A stretch of DNA of 64,000 nucleotides from assembly GCA_964020105.1 (NCBI GenBank), contig OZ026535.1:620001-684000 (forward strand), written 5' to 3'. The translations under genes and the position numbers were made by a program. Origin of the DNA: G964020105 sp964020105. Lineage in GTDB: Bacteria; Pseudomonadota; Alphaproteobacteria; WRAU01; Hepatincolaceae. A model generated the notes under the pieces. That model saw nothing but the letters and a program-made list of their open reading frames with translations. It did not search any database and was not told the DNA's origin. Shown in pieces: positions 46,037 to 55,734 of this stretch (position 1 is its first letter; each line of letters opens with the position of its first letter).

Positions 46037-47284
46037 TTAAGTCCTTTTTGTTAAGGCTTTTGTAGGGGAATATAACGCACTCCTGAAAGCAGGATAAATA
46101 CTAGAAATAACTCCTAATAAATACATTATAAATGCCATATATAAAGTATTTATAATATTTATTTTTGGATAAATAGTGGATCCTAAGCCCAAATTTGCTG
46201 CTCCTTTGGCAAAAGGAGTAATATCAATACCACTGTATTGAAGCAGATAGGAAATTAAAAGACCCATAAGCGTACCAATTAGAATACCAATAAATAAAAT
46301 AATTTTAGCTTCGATGATAATTAAAAGAGCTAAATATGTTTTTTTGAGACCAAGTGCCTGTAATATGCCAAATTGATAGGTTCTCTCTAATACAGAAATC
46401 AGTAATGTGTTAGCAAGTGGAATAATAGCAGCAAAAAATACTACCGCAAAAAATACGAGAATATTGATATACATCATTTCTAACCAGTTGCTTAGAAAAG
46501 GCATTAGATTTTTCCATTGATAAAGAACAGTACCCGATGGAATAAGCGTAGCTATCTCTTTATATATACTATCCATATGCTGATCATTATATAGTAAGAT
46601 AGACACTTCAGTTATTCTATTATTAAGAGAGTAAACATCTGCAAGATATATAATATTAGCAAAAATATAAATATTCTCGACAGAGGGTAAATTAGAATGA
46701 AAAATATCTTTTGTAAAATAAGCTTTTTCTAGCAGTTTACCATGGAAATTTTGCCCAGATAAAACAACCTTATAAGAAATATTAGTTGCAAGTTTAGCAA
46801 GCAATTTTTCTCCAATTAATATATTATCACCCTGTAATATATCTGAGAATTTAGTATACCCATACTCTTTCCCTATGAATGATAAATCCTTTTCATTATT
46901 AATATCTATACCAACTAAAATAGCATTTTTAATATTACGTTCACTTTTAATGACAGCAGGAATTAGTATTCTTTTAGTTACTCCCCTAACACCATCAATA
47001 GCTCTTATTTTATTTAATACTTCCTCTTCTATAAAAAAACTGTTTTTTATAGAGTTATCTTTTTTATACTGAGGAGTCATTATTTTCATATGACCAACAA
47101 GAGAATCTAAAGCAAAATTTTTGACCTGCAAGCCAAATCCTTCAGAAATAGAGAGAAGCACTTGAATTAAAGCAAAAGAAATTGCCATAATAGAGACGAT
47201 AACTTTGTTTTTAGACCAATTACTAAAAACACTAAGATAAGCTATCCTACACACTATCCATAAGTTTTTCAACATCAAAATCAT
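46037..47284 (-). CDS. FtsX/MacB-type ABC permease (second)
   Basis: 415 residues: one TM helix near the N-terminus, a large periplasmic domain, then three TM helices at about residues 270-400 (ERTYQFGILQALGLKKTYL is the typical coupling segment in the FtsX domain). Its ATG overlaps the stop of the preceding permease (ATGA), so they are coupled. The pair resembles LolC/LolE, which extract lipoproteins from the inner membrane, but substrate is not shown. Confidence 0.85.
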   Translation of the reverse strand: MILMLKNLWIVCRIAYLSVFSNWSKNKVIVSIMAISFALIQVLLSISEGFGLQVKNFALDSLVGHMKIMTPQYKKDNSIKNSFFIEEEVLNKIRAIDGVRGVTKRILIPAVIKSERNIKNAILVGIDINNEKDLSFIGKEYGYTKFSDILQGDNILIGEKLLAKLATNISYKVVLSGQNFHGKLLEKAYFTKDIFHSNLPSVENIYIFANIIYLADVYSLNNRITEVSILLYNDQHMDSIYKEIATLIPSGTVLYQWKNLMPFLSNWLEMMYINILVFFAVVFFAAIIPLANTLLISVLERTYQFGILQALGLKKTYLALLIIIEAKIILFIGILIGTLMGLLISYLLQYSGIDITPFAKGAANLGLGSTIYPKINIINTLYMAFIMYLLGVISSIYPAFRSALYSPTKALTKRT

Positions 47285-48525
47285 ACCGAAGTTATTGCTT
47301 GCACAGGATTAGAGCGCATTAATTTTAATACAGGAGGAATAATTGATAATAAACAAGAAATATAAACTAACGCAGGTCCCACAAATAATAATGGATCCTT
47401 AGGATTAGGATAAAGCATATTACCAAGTAAAGTTAAAGGCCTTTCTTTATCCTCTGTAAGAGCAGGAAGCGGAATGCCATAGCTAGAAAAATAAAACACA
47501 AAACATAATCCCAAAACAACTCCTATAGTAACAAAAATAGTACATAGTATGAAATTTTCAAAAAATAATATCCATTTAAAATTTTTATTATCTAATCCTA
47601 GAGCAAAGTATATGCCAAATTCTGGCATTCTTTTTACAGTAGCAAGCATCATGGCATTTAAAAGACTAAATGCTATTAAAATTACAAATAAAATATAAAA
47701 TGTCATACTAACACTAAATTGAAACTGTATGGTTTGCTTGATTTCTGGTAGCACTTGATCCCAAGACATAGCAACGCTATTAGATGGTAATTTATCTTGC
47801 AAAGCTCTCAGTAAATCAGCTCTATAATTAGAATTTAATAACTTTATAGTTACATTTGATATATTATTGTTAGAATATACAATATTATCCATAAAGTAAT
47901 TAGCATGAATAAAAGCAGCAGATTTATCTAAAAATCCATCCCCAGTTTTATAAATACCCTTTACCTTAAATACATCTATAACAAAACTATCATAAATATC
48001 CATAGTCATTAATACTATTTCGCTGCCTAAAGATACCCCAAAATAATTTGCTAAATCAGATCCGATAAGAATATCATTATAACTATTCTCATCTAAATAG
48101 AAACCACTCTGAATACTATCAAAAATTTTAGAAGTATATTTTTCTTGCTGTGGCTTTATTCCAACAAGAGTGAAATTATAATTTTTATCCATATATTCAC
48201 CTAAAGCAAAATGGATATATCTTCTTGTATGAAATACTTTAGTATTTTGAAAATCATCCATTAGTTGCTCGGCTATAACAATATCAGAGGTGGGTAAGAG
48301 TTTATCAAAATCTTCAATATCTTCATACAAAGCATTTCTGATTTGTATATCACCATTAAATACCTGAGTATAAGAATCTTCTATAAGTTTATAGGCGCCA
48401 CTTTGAACTCCAACCATAGCAAATAAAGTAAAAGTACTTAGAGCTATCATAATGCCTAACAAAAATGTCTGCAAACGTCTTCTTAAAATATTTCTTAAAG
48501 CAATTGTGAACAAAATTCCATACAT
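47281..48525 (-). CDS. FtsX/MacB-type ABC permease (first)
   Basis: 414 residues with the same plan as its downstream neighbour: TM1 near residues 15-40, periplasmic MacB_PCD-like domain, and three TM helices at the C-terminus; KRMPEFGIYFALGLDNKNF is the FtsX coupling segment, and SNPVQAI near the C-terminus is common in this family. It starts 9 bases after the LolA-like gene. Confidence 0.85.
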   Translation of the reverse strand: MYGILFTIALRNILRRRLQTFLLGIMIALSTFTLFAMVGVQSGAYKLIEDSYTQVFNGDIQIRNALYEDIEDFDKLLPTSDIVIAEQLMDDFQNTKVFHTRRYIHFALGEYMDKNYNFTLVGIKPQQEKYTSKIFDSIQSGFYLDENSYNDILIGSDLANYFGVSLGSEIVLMTMDIYDSFVIDVFKVKGIYKTGDGFLDKSAAFIHANYFMDNIVYSNNNISNVTIKLLNSNYRADLLRALQDKLPSNSVAMSWDQVLPEIKQTIQFQFSVSMTFYILFVILIAFSLLNAMMLATVKRMPEFGIYFALGLDNKNFKWILFFENFILCTIFVTIGVVLGLCFVFYFSSYGIPLPALTEDKERPLTLLGNMLYPNPKDPLLFVGPALVYISCLLSIIPPVLKLMRSNPVQAITSV

Positions 48526-48534
48526 AGTAACCTT

Positions 48535-49296
48535 TTAAGAACGCTCTAAATTAGCTAAGCTAAATATAGCGTCATTTATTTCAACGTTAAACTGAGTATC
48601 ATCAATTATAAATTCTGTAAAATAACCATCTTTTTCTAAATTAGTTACCCGCATATGCTTCATAATTGGCTTGGATTTATCATTTTTATAATATCCAATA
48701 CTAAGAGCGTCAAAACGCCTAATCATTTTACCGCCTTGATCATAAAACTCTTTGGCCAACATAGCATTATCAATTACCCTAATATAAATAACCTCCTTAC
48801 CCCATACAATTGGAGCATTCCTTAAAGGAATAGCCTCAACTATATAAATAGCTTCTCCATCCTTAGTAGATTTAGTTAATCCATATGTGTACTGTAAAAG
48901 TGATTCTAAAGAAACAGCGATATCATCATAGGACATATCAGACCCCATCCAAGGCTTAGACTTCATAGAGCTTGATATCTTAATACTCCGCCTCGATTTT
49001 GGACTGTAAGTCCACATTGAATCGCCCAGTACAAGAATAGCCTGACCATCATACTTCGCAGGCGCAACAAACTTTGAAACTGACTTGCTATCACCCTTAG
49101 ACCACGCCTTTAAAGACATACTCTCTATCCGATTAGGCCTGATAACTTTCATAGTTAAGCTAGAAATTGAAGATTCCTGACCCCTCCACATATCCATGGA
49201 TTTTCTAACAATAGTATAACCCTCACTATTCTCTACGCTGTTAGCCTCTAGAGTACAGCTATAAAATAGCAAAAATAAGACAAATAACCTTTTCAT
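48535..49296 (-). CDS. LolA-like outer-membrane lipoprotein-sorting protein of the ABC operon
   Basis: 253 residues with a signal peptide (cleavage near LEANSV). It matches the LolA_like family: a mid-region FVAPAKYDGQAIL, a WTYSPKSRRSIKI strand pair, and WMGSDMSYDDIAV. The same MGSD-x-SY-x-DI motif occurs in 12592-13368, so the two periplasmic proteins are paralogous. First gene of the operon; it probably takes the cargo released by the permeases and carries it to the barrel protein. Confidence 0.75.
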   Translation of the reverse strand: MKRLFVLFLLFYSCTLEANSVENSEGYTIVRKSMDMWRGQESSISSLTMKVIRPNRIESMSLKAWSKGDSKSVSKFVAPAKYDGQAILVLGDSMWTYSPKSRRSIKISSSMKSKPWMGSDMSYDDIAVSLESLLQYTYGLTKSTKDGEAIYIVEAIPLRNAPIVWGKEVIYIRVIDNAMLAKEFYDQGGKMIRRFDALSIGYYKNDKSKPIMKHMRVTNLEKDGYFTEFIIDDTQFNVEINDAIFSLANLERS

Positions 49297-49395
49297 CCAA
49301 TACTCCGCAGAACGGTGAAATTAAATTCAAAATCACTATAACCCAAGAACACTATAGTAAAAAAGGAAGCACCAATAAGTTGTGCATCTAATCAA

Positions 49396-50277
49396 TTATG
49401 CAGTTAACTTAGTAAATAAGTCAATAAATATTTTTGAATCCTCATCTTTTAACATCTTATGTATATGAAGAAAATAGATTATAACCAAGCCACTGTTATA
49501 TTTAAACTCTGAGAAACTATCAATCACTAAAGAGGATAACTTATTAAAGGGAACTTTTATAAACTCTGCGACCTCATCATCTATAGATTTTGGAATAAAT
49601 GTTGCTGGTAATTCCACATTAAATATATGAACGAAGTCATGCCTTAATCCAGAATATTTTTCTATTTTATATGATAAACCGCCTAAATATAATGCATTTA
49701 GAAGCATATTTTTTGGTATTCCTGCCTCCTCATATGCCTCTTTAAATAAAGTATCAACAGGAGTCAAGTTATAAGGTATAGCGCCAGCAACTAAATTATC
49801 TAACTTACCGCCATCATTTTTATGGATAGCTCTGCGAGTAATCCACATGTATTTCTGATTATTCTCTGTAAAGTAAGCATTTAAATGTATACCGTGTGAT
49901 TTAAAACCAAATATTGGAACTAAAGATCTATCTACTTTAAAAAGAATCTCATTATTATTATTTTTAACAGCAATATATTCATTACGCCTGCTAAGAAGTT
50001 TAATAAGCTCAAATTCATGAAGAATTTCATCAAATAAATTAGAGATAGCTTGTGCATTATTATAATAATTTTGTAAATATAAGTTATTAGCATAAAAATA
50101 AAAGCTAGAAGAAAAATGATTTCTTAAAATCTGCAAGGATTGATAATTTATATAGCCAATCAGTTGATAATTAAAATGATTAATTGGCAAAGGAGCATAT
50201 ATTCTTGTATAATAAGCCTGATCAAACTTAGTAAAAAGCTTTGCTATATTGAATGAGTTCAAATTACAAGACATCAA
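49396..50277 (-). CDS. Nudix hydrolase with DUF4743 domain (thiamin-type)
   Basis: 293 residues: an N-terminal DUF4743-like domain (about 1-125) then a Nudix fold. The Nudix helix reads KEAYEEAGIP with the two catalytic glutamates kept; the family's G-x5-E begins with GAIPYN and has Leu instead of the first Glu, as in plant and yeast members. Proteins of this architecture (YJR142W, AtNUDX20/24) hydrolyse toxic oxidised or oxo forms of thiamin diphosphate. With thiL in the window this fits thiamin-diphosphate upkeep. Operon partner of gcrA and lysK. Confidence 0.8.
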   Translation of the reverse strand: MMSCNLNSFNIAKLFTKFDQAYYTRIYAPLPINHFNYQLIGYINYQSLQILRNHFSSSFYFYANNLYLQNYYNNAQAISNLFDEILHEFELIKLLSRRNEYIAVKNNNNEILFKVDRSLVPIFGFKSHGIHLNAYFTENNQKYMWITRRAIHKNDGGKLDNLVAGAIPYNLTPVDTLFKEAYEEAGIPKNMLLNALYLGGLSYKIEKYSGLRHDFVHIFNVELPATFIPKSIDDEVAEFIKVPFNKLSSLVIDSFSEFKYNSGLVIIYFLHIHKMLKDEDSKIFIDLFTKLTA

Positions 50278-50285
50278 AAAGATTC

Positions 50286-50759
50286 CTACACAACTATTTC
50301 TTCTTCAATTTCTTCAATATCTTCCTCTTCTTCACCAACATGCTCATCAATGGCTGCATATTTTTTCTTACTTACTTTTTTAGAAGTTAAATAAACTAAA
50401 TCCAGATGCTCCTTACAATAACTTTTACCAACAACAGTTTCTTGACCACAAAAGGTAAATTCATCTTCACCATATGGCCAAACACACATATTGAACTCTA
50501 TGTCTGAAAGTTTGTGCTGTCCCTTAGCAACAACAGCTTTTTTCTCAGGAGTTTTTATAATAACATTAGATATAGGTTTATCTTCTAATCCTTTTACTTC
50601 TTTAAGCTCATTAAGACGTAATCTATGTATTTTTCCAATAATAGAATTTTTAGTAACACCAAGCGCTTTAGCTATACTTACAGTGCTCATATCTCTTTCA
50701 AGATATAGTTCTTTTAACCTTTCTACTAACTTGCTATCCCAAATTGAATCTTTTACCAT
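50286..50759 (-). CDS. gcrA: GcrA-family cell-cycle regulator
   Basis: 157 residues. The N-terminal DNA-binding part has VERLKELYLERDMSTVSIAKALG-like spacing and VTKNSIIGKIHRL, the GcrA core; the C-terminal part has CVWPYGEDEFTFCG and YCKEHLDLVY. GcrA binds sigma-70 and stimulates promoters carrying methylated GANTC sites made by CcrM in Caulobacter. The middle and the acidic tail (EEEEDIEEIEEEIVV) are lineage-specific. GGAGAG precedes the ATG. No CcrM is in the window. Confidence 0.9.
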   Translation of the reverse strand: MVKDSIWDSKLVERLKELYLERDMSTVSIAKALGVTKNSIIGKIHRLRLNELKEVKGLEDKPISNVIIKTPEKKAVVAKGQHKLSDIEFNMCVWPYGEDEFTFCGQETVVGKSYCKEHLDLVYLTSKKVSKKKYAAIDEHVGEEEEDIEEIEEEIVV

Positions 50760-50790
50760 AATATCTCTCCAGCTTATTTATAATATAAAA

Positions 50791-52356
50791 TTAAACTCTA
50801 CTAATAGCATTTCTGATTAAGGTAAGCGAGTTAGAAATGCCATATAAAACAAAAAAATTACCCATACGAGGACCATCTTCCTGTCCAAGTAAAGTGGAAT
50901 AAAGCAGTTTAAACCACTCTCTTAATTCCATATTTGTTTGCTTACCTACACTATAAACAACTCTTTGCACCTCAGCACCAGATGCTTCCCTAGGAATATT
51001 TTCTAATTCATGTAGTAATAAATTTAAGTAATCCTTTTCCTGCTGATTTAAAACTTTATAAGATAAAGTAGGTTTTACAAAATCATCATAATAGTTAATA
51101 ACGTAATCTAGAAGATTATCAACAATTTTATAAGTAACCTCATTAAGATTCTTATAACGACCTACAAACTGCAATAATAATTGCTTATCAGTATTATTAA
51201 GAACAGAGATCAAATTAATCAACAAAGAAAAACTTATTTCTTCCAAATTTTCAGGTGGATTATCCTTATGAATAAATAAAATAGGACTCTCAACCTTCTC
51301 AGCATCACTAAGCAAAGGATACTTGCTAAGAGATAGCAACCAATCATCTATGCTTTTAGGGATCATATCAAAATAAAGTCTCTTAGCAGTCTGAGGTTTC
51401 TGATACATGTAGTAAGCAAGGCTTTCCTGATTACCATAATGTAGCCACTCTTCTATGGATAATCCATTTCCTTTAGATTTAGATATTTTTTCACCAGTTT
51501 TATCTAAAAATAACTCATAAGTTAAAGATTGCGGAGGATTTTTACCAAGAATGGTGCAGATTTTAGAAGACAACTGTACTGAGGGAATTAAATCTTTTCC
51601 AGACATTTCATAATCAACATCCAAAGCATACCAACGCATTGCCCAATCAACCTTCCACTGTAGTTTACAAGCTCCTGCTGTTACTTTGGTAGTTACATGT
51701 TCAGAATCCTCATTAATATAAGTTATAGTGCCATCTGCAAGATTATGATTTATAACCTCTGCTTGCAATACTTTGCCTGTTTTAGGGCATATGGGTAAAA
51801 ATGGTGAATAAGTTTGTTGTCTTTCATTGCCTAGTGTTGGTAAGATAACATCTACGATTTTTTCATAATTTTGCAAAATATTTAATAAAGCATTATCAAA
51901 CATTCCGCTTTGATAGCATTTAGTTGCACTAAAAAAATCGTATTCAAAGCCAAATTTATCAAGAAATTCCATTAATTTAGCATTATTATGCTCACCAAAA
52001 CTATTATATAAACCAAAGGGATCCTTTACTTTAGTAAGTGGCATACCAATGTAATTAGCAAGCATAGCCTGATTAGGCACATTGGTTGGTACTTTTCTAA
52101 ATCCATCTAAATCATCAGAAAAGGCGATTAATTTAACAGGGATATCTGATACTTGTTGAAATGCATACATAATCATACTGGTTCTAGCAACCTCGCCAAA
52201 GGTACCTATATGAGGCAAGCCAGAGGGACCATAACCTGTTTCAAAAAGCACATAACCTTTGTTTGGTACTGTATTACCTATCTTTTTAAGCAATTTAACA
52301 GCCTCCACAAAAGGCCAAGCCCTAGAAGATAATCCTAGTGTTTTATATTTACTCAT
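50791..52356 (-). CDS. lysK: Lysyl-tRNA synthetase, class I
   Basis: Charges tRNA-Lys. 521 residues of the archaeal-type class I enzyme, typical of alphaproteobacteria. HIGH motif is GPSGLPHIGTFGEVA and the KMSKS motif is GEKISKSKGNGLSIEEW. Starts the minus-strand group lysK-gcrA-Nudix. Confidence 0.96.
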   Translation of the reverse strand: MSKYKTLGLSSRAWPFVEAVKLLKKIGNTVPNKGYVLFETGYGPSGLPHIGTFGEVARTSMIMYAFQQVSDIPVKLIAFSDDLDGFRKVPTNVPNQAMLANYIGMPLTKVKDPFGLYNSFGEHNNAKLMEFLDKFGFEYDFFSATKCYQSGMFDNALLNILQNYEKIVDVILPTLGNERQQTYSPFLPICPKTGKVLQAEVINHNLADGTITYINEDSEHVTTKVTAGACKLQWKVDWAMRWYALDVDYEMSGKDLIPSVQLSSKICTILGKNPPQSLTYELFLDKTGEKISKSKGNGLSIEEWLHYGNQESLAYYMYQKPQTAKRLYFDMIPKSIDDWLLSLSKYPLLSDAEKVESPILFIHKDNPPENLEEISFSLLINLISVLNNTDKQLLLQFVGRYKNLNEVTYKIVDNLLDYVINYYDDFVKPTLSYKVLNQQEKDYLNLLLHELENIPREASGAEVQRVVYSVGKQTNMELREWFKLLYSTLLGQEDGPRMGNFFVLYGISNSLTLIRNAISRV

Positions 52357-52449
52357 ACTGTTTTAACTCTTGCATTATTTGTAAATTGCGCATTATTATA
52401 ATAATCTTTTTTCTCCTTTTTGCAATAATGTAAATAAGTACTCTTAAGC

Positions 52450-53961
52450 TTATATAGTATATTGTTTGTTTAAATGCTCCCAAAGCTTGTCAACTGACTC
52501 TATAATATTTTTATCCATAATTATTTTTCTTCCCCACTCTCTTGTGGTTTCAGGATAAATTTTTGTAGTTGCATCTATTCCCATTTTTGATCCCAATCCA
52601 GATACAGGAGAGGCAAAATCAAGATAATCAATTGGTGTATTTTCTATAGTCATAGTATCACGTGCAGGATCAACATTAGTTGAAATGGCCCAAATAATAT
52701 CAGACATACTTCTAACGTTAATATCATGATCTACAATTACTATAAATTTAGTATACATAAACTGCCGTAAATATGACCAAACACCCATCATTATTCTCTT
52801 TGATTGCCCTGCATAGGTTTTTTTTATGGAAACAAAAGCCATTCTATAGGAGCAAGCGTCCGGTGGCAAATAAAAATCTTCTATTTCTGGGAACTGTTGT
52901 TTAATAAATGGAATAAATATATCATTTAAACATTCTGCTAAAATAGAAGGTTCATCAGGCGGTCGTGCTGTGAACGTGGATAAATAAATTGGCTCAGATC
53001 TTGTCGTAATTGCAGTAACATTAAAAACGGGAAAGTCTTCTACTTCATTATAATAACCAGTATGATCACCATAGGGACCTTCTTTTGCTACCTCATTCAG
53101 AGAAATAAAACCCTCAAGAATAATTTCAGCATGTGCAGGCACAAGTATATCATTACTTTTAGCTTTTACTAAATCTATTTTCTTATTAGCTAAAAGTCCT
53201 GCAAATTTGTACTCTGATAAGTTATCAGGCACAGGAGTAACAGCAGCTATTGTAAGAGCAGGATCAACACCTATAGCAACACAACAGGGCATATCTTGCG
53301 TAGGGAATTTTTTTTTCCAACGTAAAAACTGCTGAGCCCCTCCTCTATGGGCTAGCCAACGCATGATGAGCTTATTTTTAGAAATCTTCTGCATCCTATA
53401 AATACCAAGATTATAATCATCAATATCTTCTTCCTTAGTATTTAGAGCGGCATAAGAGGGCCCATGAGTTATTGTTATTCCCCAAGTGATTAATGCAGCT
53501 GGCTCACCTGGCCAACAGTACTGAATTGGCAAACCATCAAGATCTACCTCATCATTTCTGTAAACAACTTCCTGGGAAGATCCATGTTTTAATATGTTTG
53601 GCGACATATTAATAACTTTTTTTATTATTGGTAGATAATTAAAAGCATCTCGTAAATTCTTGGGTGGTTTAGGACTTTTTAAAAAAGCTAATAATTCTGC
53701 CAGCTCCTTTATTTCTTCTGAATTTTTACCAAGTCCTATATTAAATCTGCTTTTACTACCAAATAAATTGATCAACACTTTATGTTTATTAGTGCTGCCA
53801 TCTTTATTTAACACATTATGACAAAGTAAAGCCGGTCCATTTTTAGCCAAAAGGCGAGTTTGAATTTCTGTTAGCTCCAAATAAGTACTGATGGGTTCAT
53901 GCAAATGAATTAATTCATTCATTTTTTCTAATTTATTTATAAAATCCCTAAGATTTTTCAT
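52450..53961 (-). CDS. ubiD: UbiD-family prenylated-FMN decarboxylase
   Basis: Removes the carboxyl group from 3-octaprenyl-4-hydroxybenzoate in ubiquinone synthesis. 503 residues; motifs include GLPIQYCWPGEPAALITWG, YNLGIYRMQ, MRWLAHRGGAQQF, the Glu of EGPYGDHTGYYNEVEDFPVF, and VDHDINVR. Needs prFMN made by UbiX (21149-21709). 22 bases after ubiA. Confidence 0.95.
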   Translation of the reverse strand: MKNLRDFINKLEKMNELIHLHEPISTYLELTEIQTRLLAKNGPALLCHNVLNKDGSTNKHKVLINLFGSKSRFNIGLGKNSEEIKELAELLAFLKSPKPPKNLRDAFNYLPIIKKVINMSPNILKHGSSQEVVYRNDEVDLDGLPIQYCWPGEPAALITWGITITHGPSYAALNTKEEDIDDYNLGIYRMQKISKNKLIMRWLAHRGGAQQFLRWKKKFPTQDMPCCVAIGVDPALTIAAVTPVPDNLSEYKFAGLLANKKIDLVKAKSNDILVPAHAEIILEGFISLNEVAKEGPYGDHTGYYNEVEDFPVFNVTAITTRSEPIYLSTFTARPPDEPSILAECLNDIFIPFIKQQFPEIEDFYLPPDACSYRMAFVSIKKTYAGQSKRIMMGVWSYLRQFMYTKFIVIVDHDINVRSMSDIIWAISTNVDPARDTMTIENTPIDYLDFASPVSGLGSKMGIDATTKIYPETTREWGRKIIMDKNIIESVDKLWEHLNKQYTI

Positions 53962-53982
53962 TATTAATTCCCAGAAAAGTTT

Positions 53983-54843
53983 TTAGGCAATAAGAAAGGC
54001 AATCCATAAAAAGACGCCAAAATAAACATTGTATTTAAAAAATATACCACATTGCCTAGCAGATTTATAACTTAATTTACTGAGCTGATAAAATAAACCA
54101 CACACCATGGGTAAAAATAATATATAAAAATACACACTAAATCCATTAGTTAATGCTAAATAAAGTATGATAAAAAACATAGCAACGTACGTTGAATTGA
54201 TTAATAAATGTGGCTTACTTCCTAATATCATAGGTAATGATTTAACATTAGCCTTCTTATCATCCTCATAATCCTGATAAGAGTATATAGTATCATATGC
54301 TAAAGTCCACAAGATACAAGCAATATAAAGTAAAATAGAATTTGTAGAAATACTTCTGTTCATTACAGCATCAGCCAATAAAACACCCCAATTAAATGTA
54401 AATCCCAGCACCAATTGGGGATAATTAGTATATCTTTTACTGAATGGGTAAATAATTACAAAAATTAATGATATTAAAGCAATTATTTGTGCAAAAAAAT
54501 TTAAAGACAATAGTAATACTAAGGAAAAACATCCTAAAGTCACTAAAAAATATAAAGCTTGGCGATAATTTATTTCTCCAGCAGCTAAAGGTCTATTTTT
54601 AGTTCTAGCAACTTTCTTATCGAACTCCACATCTGCCATATCGTTTATTACACAACCAAAGGATCTCATTAAAACTGATCCTATCAAAAAAATAAAATAA
54701 TAATAGATTAATTGATAAATACTTGTATTTGCAGAATTATAATTCAATTCTAAAGATAGATAGGCTGGTAGCAATAGTAGCAATGCTCCTAAAAGGTTAT
54801 TTAATCTACCTAAACGTAAATATGGAGAAATACTTTTTAACAT
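53983..54843 (-). CDS. ubiA: 4-hydroxybenzoate polyprenyltransferase
   Basis: Attaches the prenyl tail to 4-hydroxybenzoate. 286 residues, about eight TM helices, and the two Asp-rich motifs NDMADVEFDKKVARTKNRPLA and YDTIYSYQDYEDD that bind prenyl diphosphate. Operon with ubiD. The 4-hydroxybenzoate source is not in the window. Confidence 0.94.
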   Translation of the reverse strand: MLKSISPYLRLGRLNNLLGALLLLLPAYLSLELNYNSANTSIYQLIYYYFIFLIGSVLMRSFGCVINDMADVEFDKKVARTKNRPLAAGEINYRQALYFLVTLGCFSLVLLLSLNFFAQIIALISLIFVIIYPFSKRYTNYPQLVLGFTFNWGVLLADAVMNRSISTNSILLYIACILWTLAYDTIYSYQDYEDDKKANVKSLPMILGSKPHLLINSTYVAMFFIILYLALTNGFSVYFYILFLPMVCGLFYQLSKLSYKSARQCGIFFKYNVYFGVFLWIAFLIA

Positions 54844-54921
54844 ATATTTTTAAAATCCATGATTCATTTTATTTCATTACTGTGCTAAACTCTCCCTTAA
54901 TTCTAACTTAGAATCGGATCT

Positions 54922-55683
54922 TTGCAAAATAAAAACATGTTGAACAAAAAAGATTATAAAATAAAATCACGATTTTATCACTGTAGTAATTTGTCACCTA
55001 CGCAAATACTTACACTTGATGCTGATATTTTTCATCATATAATTAAAGTCTTACGTGCTAAAGACAATGATTATCTAACTTTATTTAATGAAAGAGATGG
55101 AGAATTTTTAGTTAAAATTATCAGCATAGAAAAAAAATCATTAAAGGCTATAACCATAGAAAAAATAAGATCTTATGAAAAAAGTAATTTTAATTTACAT
55201 TTAGCCTTTGCACCCCTAAAAAAAGAAGCAACCGATATTGTTTTTGAAAAAGCATGTGAACTTGGTGTTAATACATTAAGTAATGTATTAACAGCCTATA
55301 GCAATAATAAACCAATAGAACCCTATAAAGTTAAACAAAAACTTATCTCATCCTCTCAGCAGTGCGGCAGACTTGATATTCCTACCTTTCTTCCACCTTT
55401 ATCTTTAAAAAACTTCTTAGAAGAATATCAAGATGCAACAATATTTTGGGCATACGAGCAACAAACTGATATTACATTAAGTGCATACCTTAAAAATCAT
55501 ATGGCAATTAAAGATCCTATATTTTTAATTGGTGCAGAAGGTGGATTTTCTCCAGAGGAAGCCATATTATTAAAAAACTCTGCAAACGTTATACCAATTC
55601 ATTTTAATGGTAATACTTTGAGGGCAGAAACAGCATGTATAGCTGCTTTAATTTATTTTCAAATTATAAGTTGCAATTTTTAA
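54922..55683 (+). CDS. rsmE: 16S rRNA m3U1498 methyltransferase
   Basis: SPOUT-type enzyme. 253 residues from TTG 54922, or 248 from ATG 54937; neither has a clear Shine-Dalgarno. RsmE motifs: SRFYHC, HHIIKVLRAKDND, PLKKEATDIVFEKACELGV, SSQQCGRL, LIGAEGGFSPEEA and the knot loop NTLRAETACIAAL. Divergent from ubiA. Confidence 0.93.
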   Translation: MQNKNMLNKKDYKIKSRFYHCSNLSPTQILTLDADIFHHIIKVLRAKDNDYLTLFNERDGEFLVKIISIEKKSLKAITIEKIRSYEKSNFNLHLAFAPLKKEATDIVFEKACELGVNTLSNVLTAYSNNKPIEPYKVKQKLISSSQQCGRLDIPTFLPPLSLKNFLEEYQDATIFWAYEQQTDITLSAYLKNHMAIKDPIFLIGAEGGFSPEEAILLKNSANVIPIHFNGNTLRAETACIAALIYFQIISCNF

Positions 55684-55734
55684 AAATAATAACTACTTGT
55701 TGCATATCTGTTGAATATTTTATAAGGATTATCC

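Noticed and set aside
48535..49296. Calling this gene lolA and the neighbours lolC/D/E
   Set aside because: The protein matches the broader LolA_like group more than true LolA, and the operon has an added barrel gene; the standard names would overstate the function.
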